Positions 19,349 to 27,209 of a stretch of 59,470 bases of DNA are shown in pieces (the stretch's first letter is position 1; each line of letters begins with the position of its first letter). A program made the translations under genes and the position numbers. Below the pieces are notes generated by a model. The model did no database searches and was not told the DNA's origin. It saw only the letters and a program-made list of their open reading frames with translations. The DNA comes from UBA7446 sp965657545 (GTDB taxonomy: Bacteria > Bacteroidota > Bacteroidia > Flavobacteriales > Flavobacteriaceae): contig CBFHOG010000012.1 in assembly GCA_965657545.1 (NCBI GenBank), forward strand, positions 1 through 59,470, given 5' to 3'.

Positions 19349-20427
19349 TCACCGCGAACTTCCACAATTTCTACCTCAAAAATTAGGGTAGCATTGGGTG
19401 GAATAACTGCATTCCCCTCGCCATAGGCAATATCTGCTGGCAGGTAAAGTGTAGCTTTTTCACCTTCTTTTAATAGCGATAAACCTTCTTTAAATCCTTC
19501 GATAAGCGAAACTTCTGGGTCAACACGCGCCTCAATTGGACTGTAACCACCTCCGTTGTCGCGACGTGAATCATACATGTCATAGGCTTTTGCAACAGTT
19601 GCAATAGAGGTATCTAACAGTTTTCCATCTTCAAAATAAACGGCATAGTGCGTAAAAGCGGTAACGCCGGGCACTACGGATGCACCTTCTGTTTTGTTGG
19701 TAATAACATATGATAGACCACTATCTGTTGTAATGGCATCTGCTTTTAATGCGCTAAGTGCTGCTGCTTTATCTGCTTTGATCTTTTCTTGTTTTGCCAA
19801 TTTTGCTGCTTTGCGTTCTTCGATACCATCAAAATATGCATCAAAAACATCTTCGGCTTTAAATTTTCTAGCTTCACTTCCTTTTCGGATAATTTCTACA
19901 GCTACAATCGTATCGTTTTGTTGGATGGAATCCACTACGCTTTGACCTTGTACCACTTTGCCAAATACGCTATGCTTGCCGTCCAGCCATGGTGTTTCTT
20001 TATGTGTTATAAAAAATTGACTGCCATTGGTGTCTGGACCTGCATTCGCCATTGATAGAACACCAGGACCATCGTGTTTTAGTTCTTCTGCAAACTCGTC
20101 CTCAAATTGGTATCCTGGTCCACCTTGACCAGTCGCTGTTGGGTCACCGCCTTGAATCATAAAATCAGGAATTACACGATGAAAAACAAGACCGTCGTAA
20201 TAATACTTTCCCTTATAGATGCTATCCACTTGGTTATTTGTTCCTTCCGCAAGGGAAACAAAATTGGCCACCGTAGTAGGTGTCTTATCGTATGTCAATT
20301 GAATAAGGATATTTCCTTTATTGGTTTGAATATCAGCATACAGTCCTTTTTCTAATCCATTTTTAGAAGTAGAACAACCGATTATTAAAAGAATAATCGC
20401 AATGAATGGTGTTATTTTTTTAATCAT
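19345..20427 (-). CDS. Lipoprotein peptidyl-prolyl isomerase, cyclophilin-FKBP fusion
   Basis: A lipoprotein (leader ends LLIIGC) with two proline-isomerase domains of different fold. Residues about 30-185 are a cyclophilin (FHRVIPDFMIQGGDPTATGQG, NGSQFFITH, HSVFGKVVQG); a helical basic linker (about 195-230) follows; residues about 235-360 are an FKBP domain (EGLSLLKEGEKATLYLPADIAYG, VIPPNATLIFEVEIVE). It probably acts on outer-membrane or secreted proteins in the periplasm. Homologues next to gliding genes are called GldI, but there is no gliding locus here. It is cotranscribed with the DUF3810 gene. Confidence 0.9.
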   Translation of the reverse strand: MIKKITPFIAIILLIIGCSTSKNGLEKGLYADIQTNKGNILIQLTYDKTPTTVANFVSLAEGTNNQVDSIYKGKYYYDGLVFHRVIPDFMIQGGDPTATGQGGPGYQFEDEFAEELKHDGPGVLSMANAGPDTNGSQFFITHKETPWLDGKHSVFGKVVQGQSVVDSIQQNDTIVAVEIIRKGSEARKFKAEDVFDAYFDGIEERKAAKLAKQEKIKADKAAALSALKADAITTDSGLSYVITNKTEGASVVPGVTAFTHYAVYFEDGKLLDTSIATVAKAYDMYDSRRDNGGGYSPIEARVDPEVSLIEGFKEGLSLLKEGEKATLYLPADIAYGEGNAVIPPNATLIFEVEIVEVRGE

Positions 20428-20468
20428 GATTAAATTTTGAGATTCGAAATGTACAAAAAATAGCGCAG

Positions 20469-21479
20469 TTAGGTTGTGCTAAAATATGCGCGTATTGATT
20501 CAATAAAATAAGCTTCGGTTTGAGCCAAGCTGCGTTTTGAAATACCTCCTGCAGCATTGATGTGACCACCCCCCTCAAAATAGGTTTTGGCAAAGGTATT
20601 TACCGCCACATCGCCTTTGCTCCTAAAGGAAAATTTCACTACACCCTCGTGTCGGTATTCAATCATCAATACCGCTATTTGTATGCCGGTTACAGATAAT
20701 CCGTAATTGACAAATCCTTCGGCATCGCCTTTTTGAAAATGGCATGCGTCCAATTCGTCTTGACTTAGTTTAATATATACTGCATTGATATCATTCAGAA
20801 AGACCATGTTTTGCAAGGCAATTCCCAGTAATTTTAATCGGTCAGGGCGTGCAGTATCTTTAATTTGCTCGTGAATATAACTGTGGTCAGCGCCGCATTC
20901 AATAAGGGTAGCAACCGCCTTATGTGTGTTGGCCGTAACGCTTGGAAAACGAAACGAGCCGGTGTCGGTCAAAATACCTGTGTAAATACAGGTTGCAACC
21001 TCTTTGTTGATGCAATTATTTTTGTTGAGTCCTTGAAGGATTTGATACACCAATTCACAGGTGGAACCAATTGTAGGTTCTGAAAACATCAAGTCGGCAT
21101 AATTATCGGGTTCTTGATGGTGGTCAATCATTATTTTTTTTGCCTTGCTTTCTGCAACACGCTCTCCCAAGATATCAATGCGCTTCAGCGTGTTGAAATC
21201 TAAAGTAAAGATAAAATCGGCTTCAGCTATAAGTTGATTTCCTCTTTCCTCATCCTTTTCATAAATGACAACTTCAGGGTGTCCAGGCATCCAATTTAAA
21301 AATGTAGGGTAGGGATTGGGTGCCAAAACGGTTGCTTTATGTCCAAGTTGATGCATCACATTTTGCCACGCTAAGGTGCTTCCCATAGCGTCTCCATCTG
21401 GATTTTTGTGAGGTATAATAACCATTTTTGAAGGCTCTGAGAGCCATTGTGATAATTGATATAGTTGCGCTTCTGTCAT
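20469..21479 (-). CDS. DHH/DHHA1 phosphoesterase, NrnA-like
   Basis: A 336-aa enzyme of the DHH family, related to NrnA, which degrades short oligoribonucleotides or dephosphorylates pAp. Metal motifs are present: HKNPDGDAMGS (residues 24-34), DFIFTLDFN, the signature DHHQEPD, and a C-terminal DHHA1 domain with GGGHINAAGG. I choose the ATG at 21479 (MTEAQLYQL) because a perfect TATCTTTG ends 4 bases before it; an upstream in-frame start would run through this promoter element. The gene is divergent from the mutL operon. Confidence 0.9.
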   Translation of the reverse strand: MTEAQLYQLSQWLSEPSKMVIIPHKNPDGDAMGSTLAWQNVMHQLGHKATVLAPNPYPTFLNWMPGHPEVVIYEKDEERGNQLIAEADFIFTLDFNTLKRIDILGERVAESKAKKIMIDHHQEPDNYADLMFSEPTIGSTCELVYQILQGLNKNNCINKEVATCIYTGILTDTGSFRFPSVTANTHKAVATLIECGADHSYIHEQIKDTARPDRLKLLGIALQNMVFLNDINAVYIKLSQDELDACHFQKGDAEGFVNYGLSVTGIQIAVLMIEYRHEGVVKFSFRSKGDVAVNTFAKTYFEGGGHINAAGGISKRSLAQTEAYFIESIRAYFSTT

Positions 21480-21483
21480 AAAA

Positions 21484-21491
21484 CAAAGATA
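21484..21491 (-). promoter_or_regulatory. TAnnTTTG promoter element for the DHH gene
   Basis: TATCTTTG on the minus strand ends 4 bases before the ATG at 21479, another leaderless arrangement. Confidence 0.55.
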
Positions 21492-21495
21492 GGTA

Positions 21496-21541
21496 TTGCG
21501 GACGTTTCTACGCTTTTTGTACATTTGATATTCAATCAAAT
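21496..21541 (+). promoter_or_regulatory. Promoter of the mutL operon with an overlapping palindrome
   Basis: TTG (21496-21498) and TACATTTG (21520-21527) are spaced by 21 bases, matching the Bacteroidota promoter rule. A perfect inverted repeat ATTTGAT (21523-21529) / ATCAAAT (21535-21541) covers the end of the -7 element and the predicted start of transcription, as an operator would. Confidence 0.5.
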
Positions 21542-21544
21542 TCT

Positions 21545-21826
21545 GTGCGATTATCATTTTCAAAACAACGTAAAGCCCGTAGGTTTAACTATACTCCTCG
21601 ATATTATAAGGGTAAACAATCGGCTAACCCCTATGCCTTTGGTTCCACTTTCGAACAATATAGAGATACACCAAATGCCAACGATTTTGGAGCCCATTGG
21701 CGTGATGCACGCGATATGAGCCGAAATAGAGGAAATAGAAAGGTTTCGCCACGCTTGTTGGTTATCATAGCTGTTTTGTTGTTGTTGGCCCTTTTTGTGC
21801 TTGATTTTGATCTTTCCATTTTTTAG
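21545..21826 (+). CDS. Small membrane protein upstream of mutL (93 aa)
   Basis: The start is a GTG at 21545; no ATG occurs in frame until residue 58, and the basic N-terminus with FNYTPRYYKG is what flavobacterial relatives show from their first residues. The C-terminus is one membrane helix followed by DFDLSIF. I believe relatives are named riboflavin synthase subunit beta in some databases, but nothing in this protein supports that. Function unknown. It ends 5 bases before mutL and shares its promoter. Confidence 0.7.
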   Translation: MRLSFSKQRKARRFNYTPRYYKGKQSANPYAFGSTFEQYRDTPNANDFGAHWRDARDMSRNRGNRKVSPRLLVIIAVLLLLALFVLDFDLSIF

Positions 21827-21831
21827 CGCAT

Positions 21832-23598
21832 ATGAGTGATATCATCCGATTGCTTCCCGACCATGTGGCCAATCAAATTGCTGCTGGTGAGGTAGTGCAA
21901 CGACCTGCCTCTGTAGTCAAAGAACTACTCGAAAATGCCATTGACGCTGGTGCTACACGAATTTCACTAATCGTAAAAGAAGCCGGGAAAGCGCACATTC
22001 AAGTAGTTGATAATGGCAAAGGCATGAGCGAAACGGATGCCCGGATGTGTTTTGAACGACACGCAACTTCAAAAATTGAAAAAGCTGACGACCTATTTAA
22101 TCTAAACACCAAGGGGTTTCGCGGTGAGGCAATGGCGAGTATTGCCGCCGTAGCTCAAGTGCAATTAATTACAAAAACCAAAGCAGATGATTTGGGTGTT
22201 CGAATTGATATTGAGGGATCTGAAGTCATCCAACAACAACGTACAACTGCAGCTGAAGGCACATCGGTTACCGTAAAGAATTTATTTTTTAACATCCCAG
22301 CAAGACGTAATTTTTTAAAATCTACACCAGTAGAATTTCGTCATATTACAGATGAGTTTCATCGAGTTGCCTTGGTGCATCACGACATTCATTTTGAGCT
22401 TTTGCACAATGGCGCAGAGGTTTTTCAATTGCCTCCAACAACAGCCAGACAACGTATAGTGCATGTTTTTGGTCCAAAGTTTGACGAACGTTTGGTACCT
22501 GTTGAGGAGGATACAGAAATTTTACAAATCAAGGGCTTTGTACTTAAGCCAAGTTTTGCTAAAAAATCTCGTCATCAGCAGTTTTTCTTTGTGAATAACC
22601 GATTTATTAAAAGTGGATATTTGCATCATGCCGTAATGGCAGCCTTTGAGGGCTTACTTTCGCCCAATCACCAGCCGGGATATTTTTTTTATTTAAGCGT
22701 GCCACCAAATCAGTTGGACATCAATATTCATCCTACCAAAACGGAGGTCAAATTTGAAGACGAACACGCCCTTTTTGCGGTGCTTCGGGCGTCTATAAAG
22801 CATAGCTTGGGACAATTTAGTATTGCTCCTGTTTTAGATTTTTCAAAAGATAGCACCTTAGACACCCCTTATGCACAGCATAGTGCATCTCCTGTTGCAC
22901 CTCGTGTTTCGGTAAATCCAGATTTTAATCCATTTACGCATACAACAAAACCACAAACATCAAAAAACCGGGTCTTTTTCGATGATATTATTGCTGATAA
23001 ACCCGCTGATAAACTATTGGAATCTCCTTCTGCAAAAATTATTTTTTCGTTTCAGTATGCACAAAAATACATTATAGCACCCCACCAAAATGGCGTAATG
23101 GTCATACATCAACGGAGAGCACACGAAAGGTTTTTATATGAAGATTATATGCGTGCTTGGGAAACAAAAGAAGTGATGTCTCAAACCTTAGCAGTACCGC
23201 TCGCATTGACCTTAGACACGCCTAGCATTGACATATTAAAAGTACATCAAGAAGTTTTGGAGGAGATGGGTTTTGTCTTGCTTAGTTCTGAAGCGGATAC
23301 CATCGAATTTTCTGCTATTCCCGATGTTTTTGACATAGAAGATATTCCTTCATTTTTACAGCAGTGGCTGACACTAACAACAACTGGCACGGTTCATGCC
23401 TTTTTGCAACGAGATATCATGGCGCGCGCATTGGCAAAACAACGAAGTATTTCCTCTGGACGCATCATGGAAACACACGAACAAATAGAATTGATACATA
23501 AACTTTTATCTTGCAAAGAATCTGACCGTACTCCAGATGGGAAAGCAATATTTCGGATACTAACACCGCAAGAATTAGATCGCTTTTTTACACCATGA
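21832..23598 (+). CDS. mutL: DNA mismatch repair protein MutL with degenerate endonuclease motif
   Basis: MutL links mismatch recognition by MutS to strand removal. The GHKL ATPase is intact: ELLENAIDAGAT (residues 32-43), DNGKGM, and KGFRGEAMASI, followed by the transducer domain to about residue 330 and a variable linker. In the C-terminal dimer domain the metal-binding endonuclease motif DQHA(x)2E(x)4E reads HQRRAHERFLYE at residues 426-437: the first Asp is His and the central His is Arg, while both Glu remain. The downstream CPHGRP-type segment is ESDRTPDGKAIF, without the zinc cysteine. It may be nuclease-deficient. Length 588 aa. Confidence 0.93.
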   Translation: MSDIIRLLPDHVANQIAAGEVVQRPASVVKELLENAIDAGATRISLIVKEAGKAHIQVVDNGKGMSETDARMCFERHATSKIEKADDLFNLNTKGFRGEAMASIAAVAQVQLITKTKADDLGVRIDIEGSEVIQQQRTTAAEGTSVTVKNLFFNIPARRNFLKSTPVEFRHITDEFHRVALVHHDIHFELLHNGAEVFQLPPTTARQRIVHVFGPKFDERLVPVEEDTEILQIKGFVLKPSFAKKSRHQQFFFVNNRFIKSGYLHHAVMAAFEGLLSPNHQPGYFFYLSVPPNQLDINIHPTKTEVKFEDEHALFAVLRASIKHSLGQFSIAPVLDFSKDSTLDTPYAQHSASPVAPRVSVNPDFNPFTHTTKPQTSKNRVFFDDIIADKPADKLLESPSAKIIFSFQYAQKYIIAPHQNGVMVIHQRRAHERFLYEDYMRAWETKEVMSQTLAVPLALTLDTPSIDILKVHQEVLEEMGFVLLSSEADTIEFSAIPDVFDIEDIPSFLQQWLTLTTTGTVHAFLQRDIMARALAKQRSISSGRIMETHEQIELIHKLLSCKESDRTPDGKAIFRILTPQELDRFFTP

Positions 23599-24281
23599 GA
23601 AACATCCCTGACATTGTAAAGCACTTGATCATACTCAATGTGTTGATTTTTATTGGAAGTCAGTTTGTGGGTGGATTGGCATATGACGTTTTGGCACTGC
23701 ATTACCCTAAGAATGATCTCTTTGGCGTATGGCAAGTGTTTACGCATATGTTTATGCATGGTAGCATATCGCATATTTTATTCAATATGTTTGGATTGTG
23801 GATGTTTGGATCGCCTTTGGCACAAATGTGGGGCAAAAATAAATTCCTCTTTTTTTACTTATCTACTGGTGTTGGAGCGGCAGCCTTACAGCTTTTGGTT
23901 TATCACCTTCAAATTCAGGGTTGGGTAGAAGATTTGGTTGCACAGGGATTTGTCTTGGATGAAATTTATGCCTCATTACAGCAACAAACACAGTCTTTGT
24001 TTCACGTTCGAATGGTAGGCGCCTCTGGCGCGCTTTATGGCGTCTTGGTTGCTTTCGCCTTTATGTTTCCGAATGCAGAACTTATGATGATCTTTTTACC
24101 GATACCGATTAAGGCAAAATATTTTGTGCCACTTATTTTAGTCATGGATTTGTTCTTTGGGTTTTCTTCGTATTCCATGGGACCCATTGCGCATTTTGCG
24201 CATGTTGGTGGAGCTGTTACAGGCTTTTTGATGATGTGGTATTGGAAGCGAAATCAGTTTAATAAAAATCGTTGGAATTGA
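23595..24281 (+). CDS. Rhomboid family intramembrane serine protease (first copy)
   Basis: A 228-aa membrane protease with six helices. The catalytic serine is in VGASGALYG (near residue 138) and the histidine in HFAHVGGAVTG (near 203); HGSISHILFNMFGLW (near 55) is the conserved region on helix 2. It overlaps mutL by 4 bases and the next rhomboid gene by 10. Substrates are unknown. The pairing of two rhomboids behind mutL is a usual arrangement in this bacterial group. Confidence 0.92.
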   Translation: MRNIPDIVKHLIILNVLIFIGSQFVGGLAYDVLALHYPKNDLFGVWQVFTHMFMHGSISHILFNMFGLWMFGSPLAQMWGKNKFLFFYLSTGVGAAALQLLVYHLQIQGWVEDLVAQGFVLDEIYASLQQQTQSLFHVRMVGASGALYGVLVAFAFMFPNAELMMIFLPIPIKAKYFVPLILVMDLFFGFSSYSMGPIAHFAHVGGAVTGFLMMWYWKRNQFNKNRWN

Positions 24282-25138
24282 TGGATTTGTGGCAAAACAT
24301 ACAAAGTAGATACGCCAGATTTAATGTGTTGGAAAAGCTTATTGCTGTTATGGTGATGTTTTTTGTGTTGCCATTATTATTAAATGTGATATTCTTTTTA
24401 TTTAACAGTTCCTTTTCAGGTTTTTTATCGTTTTTTGAGCTTTCTGCGAATATCAATACGGTACTTACGCGTCCATGGACATTGATTACATATGGTTTTT
24501 TTCACGGATCTATTGGACATATTTTTTGGAATATGCTTTTGCTTTATGTAGCAGGGGGCTTGATGCTTAATTTATTTCAACAAAAACTACTCATCAACAC
24601 ATTTTTTGTGGGTATCATTACCGGCGGACTGGTCTATTTACTTTCTTACAATATATTCCCAGTCTTTCAGGCTACATCTTCCATGCTCATTGGTAGCTCG
24701 GCAGGAGTCATGGCAGTTTTGGTGTTTATGGCTTCTTATATGCCCAATTCACCAATTCGTGTTTTTATGTTTTCGATTCCCCTAAAATATATTGCACTGT
24801 TGTTTGTTTTTTTAGATGTGGTGCAAATTCCAACAGGAAATGCTGGCGGACATATCGCCCACTTGGGTGGTGCATTGTGGGGCTATGTATATCAAAAAGA
24901 ATTTTTAAAAGGCAACGATATTGGGGGATGGTTTACCCGAATGGTAGTGGCATTTAAAGCGCTTTTTAACACCTCAAAAACCACAAAAAAAGCACCTAAA
25001 TCCAGGCGCAAACCCACCAAATCATCATCTGTAGATCAAAAAAAAGTGGATGCCATTTTAGATAAAATTGCGGATTCAGGTTATGAAAGTCTTACCAAAG
25101 CCGAGAAGGAATATCTCTTCCGTGCGGGAAAGCAATAA
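24272..25138 (+). CDS. Rhomboid family intramembrane serine protease (second copy)
   Basis: A second, divergent rhomboid of 288 aa: HGSIGHIFWNMLLLY on helix 2, the serine in GSSAGVMAVLVF (near residue 146), and the histidine in GGHIAHLGGALWG (near 195). It differs from the first copy by a basic cytoplasmic tail (about 225-288: KTTKKAPKSRRKPTK, then a helix ending KAEKEYLFRAGKQ). Overlap with the first copy suggests coexpression; the two could be a heteromeric pair or have separate substrates. It ends directly against the convergent rsmD gene. Confidence 0.9.
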   Translation: MELMDLWQNIQSRYARFNVLEKLIAVMVMFFVLPLLLNVIFFLFNSSFSGFLSFFELSANINTVLTRPWTLITYGFFHGSIGHIFWNMLLLYVAGGLMLNLFQQKLLINTFFVGIITGGLVYLLSYNIFPVFQATSSMLIGSSAGVMAVLVFMASYMPNSPIRVFMFSIPLKYIALLFVFLDVVQIPTGNAGGHIAHLGGALWGYVYQKEFLKGNDIGGWFTRMVVAFKALFNTSKTTKKAPKSRRKPTKSSSVDQKKVDAILDKIADSGYESLTKAEKEYLFRAGKQ

Positions 25139-25675
25139 TTACACTTCAAAAAACGAGAATATACAACCGCCGTAATTTCTGGCTTCTTTAAAATGTTCGA
25201 GTTCTGACAAGTCTATTTGTTCCGCGTGTTCAACGACAAGCAATCCGTCTTTTTGCAAGGCGTTTTTGCTAAAAATAGTCCCTACTAATTCACGATATTC
25301 TTCCATGCTGAATGCATATGGTGGATCAGCAAAAACAAAGCTATAGTTTGCAGATATGCGTTCCAAAAAGCGCATAACAGGCGAACGAACAACTGTTATG
25401 GGAAGGTCTAAATCCGCAACAGTCTTTGTGATGAAATTGGTGCATTGGTTGTTTTGATCAACGGCTACAAGTAGTTTTACACCCCGTGAAGCAAATTCAT
25501 AACTTATACTTCCTGTACCAGCAAATAAATCTAAAACTGTAGCCGATTCAAAATCATATTGATGCATTAAAATATTAAAAAGCGCTTCTTTGGCTCTGTC
25601 GGTAGTGGGGCGTACCGGAAGATTTTTTGGTGGCTGAATGCGTCTTCCTTTTAGTTTTCCTGATATGATGCGCAT
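25139..25675 (-). CDS. rsmD: 16S rRNA (guanine966-N2)-methyltransferase RsmD
   Basis: A 178-aa methyltransferase that makes m2G966 in 16S rRNA. Visible: the RNA-binding start MRIISGKLKGRRI, RPTTDRAKEALFNIL, SAM motif VLDLFAGTGSISYE, and the catalytic FADPPYAF. I use the ATG at 25675, the conserved first residue of the family. It overlaps the upstream stop by one base (TAATG), coupling it to the DUF3822 gene, its usual neighbour. Confidence 0.93.
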   Translation of the reverse strand: MRIISGKLKGRRIQPPKNLPVRPTTDRAKEALFNILMHQYDFESATVLDLFAGTGSISYEFASRGVKLLVAVDQNNQCTNFITKTVADLDLPITVVRSPVMRFLERISANYSFVFADPPYAFSMEEYRELVGTIFSKNALQKDGLLVVEHAEQIDLSELEHFKEARNYGGCIFSFFEV

Positions 25676-26493
25676 TAAAACAAGTTTAGCAAACAAAAAT
25701 CTTGATGTGTATGTAACCTTGGGGTTTGGAATTCATACGAATGCTCAGGGGATAAAAAGTTTAAGCTTCTTATAAAAGTATGTAACGCTTTGAATGTGTC
25801 ATCGTCTTCGACAATGTCCCCAACCAAAAACAAAGGGACTTCGTTAGGGTTTAGTTGATTTTCCTTTGCCGAAAGCAATACATAATACGCCAGATCTTTG
25901 GGGTTGGTTGCTTCAAAGCAGTTATAGAATTGAAGTTTTTTATCACGAAGTAATGCTATATGCACATGATTATTTTGTTTGTATAAGCTCCAAACAAGCG
26001 CTCCGTCTGCCTTGCTGTGTGATGTTAATGCCTTGAGCCAAATACTGACTGCGTGGTAGTACTTAAACGAACCAAAAGTATCAATAAGCATATTATTTAT
26101 ATTCACATAGGGAACGTAAACCGGCACCCAATCAGCACTTGGGATAATGTCATAAGTGACAAAATCATTTGCTTCGAGGGAAATATCTTTTTGCACGTAT
26201 TCTTGGAGTGCCTTTTCTTCAAAGAGCGCTTTGGGTACTAAAGTAGCTAAGTTGTTTTCAACACTACAACGAACTTCTTTGAATGATTTTCCCGTTAGTT
26301 GTTGTGTTTTTAATACGCTAAAAATTTCTTCATGTAGCTTTTCAATTGGAGTATGACCTGTAAAAGTCTTTTTGACCAATGAAGAGGCTTTATTGGTTTT
26401 TGGGTCGTGGGTAAAAAAAGAAAGTCCATTCACGTGTACGTGAATGGACAGAGTAGTGATTCTTTTTGATATTTTATTACTGTGGTCCTGCAT
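25675..26493 (-). CDS. DUF3822 family protein
   Basis: A 272-aa cytoplasmic protein whose position directly before rsmD and whose pattern (paired ATPase-fold-like halves, e.g. LSIHVHVNGLSFF, VHIALLRDKKLQFYNCFE) match DUF3822 of Bacteroidota. The function is unknown; the fold of the family recalls actin-like/FtsA-type ATPases. Its start overlaps the upstream gene by 17 bases. Confidence 0.8.
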   Translation of the reverse strand: MQDHSNKISKRITTLSIHVHVNGLSFFTHDPKTNKASSLVKKTFTGHTPIEKLHEEIFSVLKTQQLTGKSFKEVRCSVENNLATLVPKALFEEKALQEYVQKDISLEANDFVTYDIIPSADWVPVYVPYVNINNMLIDTFGSFKYYHAVSIWLKALTSHSKADGALVWSLYKQNNHVHIALLRDKKLQFYNCFEATNPKDLAYYVLLSAKENQLNPNEVPLFLVGDIVEDDDTFKALHTFIRSLNFLSPEHSYEFQTPRLHTHQDFCLLNLF

Positions 26494-27124
26494 CGTATAT
26501 GGTCGGCCAGTTTCCGTTGGTGCTCACTTCAGAAAGTGATCCCAAAATAATGGCTGGGCCATTTACACCATCTACAGAAACGGTTGCATTTTCTTGTTCT
26601 AACAAATATGCATTTTGATCGTGGAGTACAATATCTTTAGAAATACGCACTTCAAATACAGGTACTTGGTATCCATTCTTGTCAATGATATCAGCTTTCA
26701 TGCTAAAGGTAGTGTCAACTCCTTTGACAGGAACCTGAGCCATGTTTTTGTAGTGGTCTGAATTACCAAATAATGAATCCTTTACTGGAGCAAAACCAAG
26801 GGTATCTACGATTTGTACCTCACGTAACATGTCAATGCGGTAAGTACGGTCATATTCTAAATAACTAGAGTCTCTTTTCTCAATAATCACATATTGAGCT
26901 GTATCTATAAATTCTACCAAGCTTTTAAAATCCTGAGCATAAAGCCCTGTAACACTTTTATGTGCTACTTGCGCATTGCCAATATCTTTGAGTGAGCGGA
27001 TAACGTCTGCATAGCGTTCTGTTTTAACCTTATTGAATTGGATGGGCTCATATACAGAATTAAACAGCTTATAGCCAAAAAACACAATTAGGATCCAAAG
27101 TACAGGGAGTAAGATTTTCTTCAT
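26477..27124 (-). CDS. Membrane-anchored protein of unknown function (215 aa)
   Basis: An N-terminal membrane anchor (residues 4-22) is followed by a periplasmic domain without cysteines or recognisable catalytic motifs (KTERYADVIRSLKDIGNAQVAHK, then beta-rich sequence). The operon with DUF3822 and rsmD is typical of flavobacteria. A TAAATTTG element at 27150-27157 (complement) gives a 25-base leader. Function unknown. Confidence 0.75.
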   Translation of the reverse strand: MKKILLPVLWILIVFFGYKLFNSVYEPIQFNKVKTERYADVIRSLKDIGNAQVAHKSVTGLYAQDFKSLVEFIDTAQYVIIEKRDSSYLEYDRTYRIDMLREVQIVDTLGFAPVKDSLFGNSDHYKNMAQVPVKGVDTTFSMKADIIDKNGYQVPVFEVRISKDIVLHDQNAYLLEQENATVSVDGVNGPAIILGSLSEVSTNGNWPTIYDAGPQ

Positions 27125-27149
27125 TTTTGTTTAATGATTTTGTTGCAAA

Positions 27150-27205
27150 CAAATTTACAATTTTTTTCATTCTCTGCGCCTTTCCATAAAACATTCCTAC
27201 TTTTA
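27150..27205. promoter_or_regulatory. Divergent promoter elements
   Basis: Minus strand: TAAATTTG (complement of 27150-27157), perfect TAnnTTTG, 25 bases before the ATG at 27124. Plus strand: TACTTTTA (27198-27205, one mismatch) ends 4 bases before the ATG at 27210. Confidence 0.45.
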
Positions 27206-27209
27206 GCCT

